From: Apteryx mantelli | Lineage: Eukaryota > Chordata > Aves > Apterygiformes > Apterygidae | Length of the DNA stretch: 64,000 nucleotides | Assembly: GCF_036417845.1 (NCBI RefSeq) | Contig: NC_089980.1 | Location: 113,919,169-113,983,168 of the forward strand | Direction: 5' to 3' | In this document: positions 60,529-64,000 of the stretch, one piece after another | How the letters are laid out: each line of letters starts with the position of its first letter | Position numbering within the stretch: position 1 is the first letter of the stretch | Position numbers and translations under genes: made by a program | Notes under the pieces: generated by a model | What the model was told of the DNA's origin: nothing | Database searches by the model: none | Seen by the model: the letters and a program-made list of their open reading frames with translations, nothing else

Positions 60529-63427
60529 AATGTCAAGAGGGGAATTGCTATACAATCTGCTGAAGCAGTAGCCATCGTGTTAGGCATGATCTCTAATAAA
60601 ACTAAAACACATAATTGAATTTAAATTGGGGTCATCAAATAAGAATTGAGCTTCTAGTTTTCCATATGGTTGCAAAATTAGAAAGATTAAAGTGAGCTAA
60701 ATTGGCTGTTCTTCCAGTTTCTGCAGTGAACAAAGAATGAGAATCCTATGGAAATTCTCCTAATGTGGGTGTGAATCACTATATTTTACTTAGAAGCTTT
60801 ACTTTTCTACATCAGCTGCAATATCCTTTAAACCATTTTTGTCAACCAGTAACTTTTGAAATAGGGACAAATGCCATCAATGCCTGAAGAAAGCTGTGAG
60901 CTCATACTTGTCCTCACATATCTTTGTTCTAGCTGTATGAAAGATTGCACTCAACTATATGACATTTCTATTGCATTTTAGAAAATATACATGAGATTTG
61001 TTATAAACATTTCTCTAAGGAATAACTGCTTAAACAAATTACTTGGATTGCTTCTAGTGTTATATTGACATACAAAGGCAACATTTATCAGTTGCTTGCA
61101 TTTAGGAATTCGACAGTAAATGGAGAGACACGCATGCACTGAAAACTCTTACAAGAGTAATACTGCCTCTTATTGCCAATAACAAGTCTTTCTTGCTTAG
61201 AGACAAACATTTTTTCTGCATTTGTTACTTATTTGAAAAAAATGGAATATGACAACAGTTTCTTGCTATTTTTACCTGGAGGGCACATTCAGTTAAAAGG
61301 GTAGAGCAAGATTTAATCACTGTTATATTGCTGATGATTAACCAGGATTCCTCTTGATTAATCAGAATATCATCAATGATTTGCTTTTAGCAAAAGATAA
61401 TAGCAAAAAATCACAATTTCTTGCAATTATAGTAATGCTCTAATATCCAGTATAAAAATTAATCTGTTTGTTACAACTTTATAATTATTAAATTGTTCAT
61501 TTTAACAGTCCATTAATGCATATTCTGCAACAGTGATTCCACCTCTTTCTACTTAATTTTTGGAGACATCACTGTCAAATAAAAAATAACTTTGGACTGT
61601 TGTGAGGGCCCTATTCTGCTGTAGTTGAAACTAAATATCTATTTGATTTACAGCAGTAGCTAGATTCACCCATTTTGAAAAGATTACTTCTCTGAGTATG
61701 GTAGACAGGGTAGACACCGTGCCTGAATACTGGAGTAAGACCTTCTTTAATATGAGTTTTCATGGTTGAGAACACCTGACAATGTGTACATCCATATAAG
61801 ACTGAAAAAAGGAAAACTGGATGAATCTGAGCAACCAACCTTGGTAATATTAATGTTTTAAACACTAACTCCAGTATCTCCAAATACTGTTTTATCTGAC
61901 CTCTGCCTTGCCTCCTTTTTTGCTGTTTTGTTCTTTTTTCCTTAAAGAAATTATGGAGGACAATATAGAGAAAAAACTGGTCTCATTTTAGTCTTCAGAT
62001 ATTTTATGTCTCTCCTACAGGATCCCATGGATACTGAAGTACAGAATCAGCTTCCGTATTCGTGCCTCCCTTGTACAGTGACATTCCAAAATAAATTTTT
62101 GCAGCACTGCAGCTCACACAGAGCTGAACATGATGGATAAATTTTTGCATGCAGTGTTTGTTTTGCAAACTGTTGCATAAAATATTGTCAGCTTTTTAAA
62201 ATTACATTTTGCAGCACTTGTATCATGCTTTATTCTCAGTTTCAAGATCATGACCTTTTAATGCAGTTTTACCAAACATGAACTTTTTCTTATTTCCAAC
62301 CTGAAAGTTTCCCTTGCTTTTTATTATAGAGGGAGCCATTTCAATATCTATATATCAGTCTTTTTATTAAAATGATGTTACAGTTCTGTTGTTTGTAGCA
62401 AACCTTTAACATTTGGCAAAGAGCAAATCTGGGGCTAAAGATATATTTTTTCCTCATCCTGTGAGTTGCAGATCAAACACGACCACGTAGAATCCTTTAT
62501 AGATCATTATTTTCCTCCTTTGACTTGCATTACTCACAATATTGTGTCTGCATACAAAATATAAGAGAACACAAATATTCAAACATGTTGTGCTTACATT
62601 GCTGCCAAACCATCAGCAATGTACAGTGCACTGGGAAAACAAAGTGCAGCCAGTGGTGGTCTGCTTTTGAATCTCAGGCTCAAAGGTGGGCCCAAACACA
62701 CCAAGGACCATGACATATTTTCTCTTTTTATTCTTTTAGTCCAGTCATAGTGTGGGCTTAAAGCATCTTCACTCTGCTTGCAATGTTTGTCGTTGAAATG
62801 CATTGGGGAGCTTGGCTCACTTTTGCCTAGTGCATCCAAAATACATGAAAGAGAGCTCAGGTTCGTCTTTGGCCACTGCGCTGGAGCTACAACTTGCCTT
62901 TTAGGAGTGCACCAGGGCTCAGGCTGAGCTCGTGGTGCTTACAAATAATGCAGAGAGCAGGAAAGACCAGATACCGCTGAGGCTCGGGATCCACACCAGG
63001 CTGCCCGTGTAGACACAGCTGGAGGGGCGCACGGCACAATAGGAATTTTGCCAGGAAGCAGTTGATGTCAGGAGCCAAGTTACTAGATATTACAGAAATA
63101 CACACGAGTTCATGGAACCTGCCTTGCACTGTGCTTTGGAGAGAGTATGCATGCAGGTGACTGTGATAATAAGAAAAAAGGAAAGAAAGAGCGAGGATTT
63201 TAATGGCAGTACTTAAGAAAGTGAACAGAAAATAGGATCATTTTGTCCCATTATTTTTCTAAGTATTCTTCTTGCCTATAGAGATTCTTGCACAACAGTG
63301 AAGTTTATCCAAAGGGCTCATTTTGATGAAATAATAAAAAAGCAAAGTGTTTAACTTACTTTTAGTCTAATTTTGCATGCTTCTACTTGTGAAACAAATG
63401 GTCATGATAAATCACACTGTTCTCACT

Positions 63428-63535
63428 AATGTCTGTGGGATATCAATACAGAATCTGACTGCTTCCAAGTGACTAAGTACACTATTTTTGCTGTGCCCCA
63501 GCAGCCAGATTCTGTATTGGTATCCTGCTGATGTT
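63428..63535 (+). other. Long imperfect inverted repeat (hairpin), miRNA-precursor-like
   Basis: The 27 bases at 63437-63463 pair with 63500-63526 across a 36-base loop: 24 Watson-Crick pairs, two G-T pairs and one A/C mismatch. Outside this, 63428-63436 pairs with 63527-63535 with three further G-T pairs and one T/T mismatch, giving about 36 stacked positions. All five G-T pairs are G-U wobbles in plus-strand RNA, the direction of the CSMD1 transcript, but would be A/C mismatches in minus-strand RNA. It could be a small-RNA precursor or a palindromic MITE-type fossil. I recognise no known miRNA name in it. Confidence 0.5.
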
Positions 63536-64000
63536 TCTTATAATACATGGATTGAGTCATTGCAAGCTTTTTTGGGGGAAAGCTGTTTTATAATTCACTT
63601 TTAGAACTCCAGTACAATCAAGCAACTGCTAATATCACAATCAGTGACCCTCTGTATTTGTAGACATATCTCTTGAGAAATAAAATTGATTTTCTTTATC
63701 TTAGCACATAAATATCTACAGCACACACCTTGACCCATTGTTTGCAGTGTCTCTAACACTGAAGAATGTAGTGCTAATAGATTTTATGAAGTCAACAGTG
63801 GCAGCAGCAGTAGCATTTTGATCATGAGCTATACTCAGCCATTTCTATCTTGTTTTTCTATGAAACCTATATAAGGGAGGCTGTATCAGGATATTTAATT
63901 AAAATAAGTGTAAATGCTGTAATTTTCTTAATTTTTTTGCAGGTACAGAATGTAGTTAATTTGAAACAAATCTGCCAGTTTGTAGAGGAAAAAACATTAT

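Larger units (their letters stand above)
55684..64000 (+). other. CSMD1: Start of CSMD1 intron 1 (continues beyond window)
   Basis: The intron begins with the donor GTAAGA directly after the signal-peptide exon and does not end in the window. CSMD1 introns are known to be extremely long, so this is expected. The first 1.8 kb is still CpG island. After about 57515 the base composition returns to AT-rich non-coding sequence. Between 57.5 and 64 kb I see no exon-like frame with good splice sites, only short chance frames. Separate entries give the GC hexamer array, a C-rich tract, small tandem repeats, a CTCF-like motif and a long hairpin. A slightly GC-richer stretch at 62600-63130 carries no recognisable coding or repeat signature. 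Confidence 0.75.

Noticed and set aside
62594..63129. Possible alternative exon in the GC-richer part of intron 1
   Set aside because: No convincing acceptor-donor pair or recognisable protein; frames are on the strand opposite to CSMD1.

Overview
The window is vertebrate, almost certainly bird, genomic DNA. It has avian-type CR1 LINEs with the 3' end TTCTGTGA repeats, an AT-rich and largely non-coding background, one strong CpG island, and a single recognisable coding exon. No bacterial-style gene organisation, tRNA, rRNA or CRISPR array is visible. Nearly all open reading frames are short chance frames, transposon relics or CpG-island shadows.

The only gene I can support is the first coding exon of CSMD1 (CUB and Sushi multiple domains 1), on the + strand at 55617-55683. 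It encodes a signal peptide beginning MTAWRKFK and ending LLTAAQ, followed by a consensus splice donor. It lies inside a CpG island of about 2.7 kb (about 54765-57515). Its leader contains two upstream ATGs and a (CGG)6 tract. From 55684 to the window end is the start of CSMD1 intron 1, which holds a C/G-rich hexamer array, a C-run tract and a long near-perfect RNA-type hairpin at 63428-63535.

The 54 kb upstream of the CpG island reads as intergenic. Recognisable content is repeat fossils: four CR1 copies (2871-4200 minus; 20665-21507, 27137-27658 and 34950-35880 plus), three very old L2-like LINE fragments (25320-26420, 46790-47170, 50000-51020, all plus), a probable solo LTR with TATA box, polyadenylation signal and splice donor (48177-48800, plus), a weaker LTR-like module near 11.8 kb, a degenerate tandem duplication with a 398-bp period (19262-19900), and simple repeats. 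A few CTCF-like motifs and one TATA-plus-splice-donor module (7113-7330) could mark non-coding transcription or chromatin boundaries.

I found no new multi-gene system. The most unusual signals are the 63.4 kb hairpin, whose G-U pairs suit sense-strand RNA; the LTR promoter/donor lying 7 kb upstream of CSMD1 on the same strand; and the in-frame upstream ORF in the CSMD1 leader.
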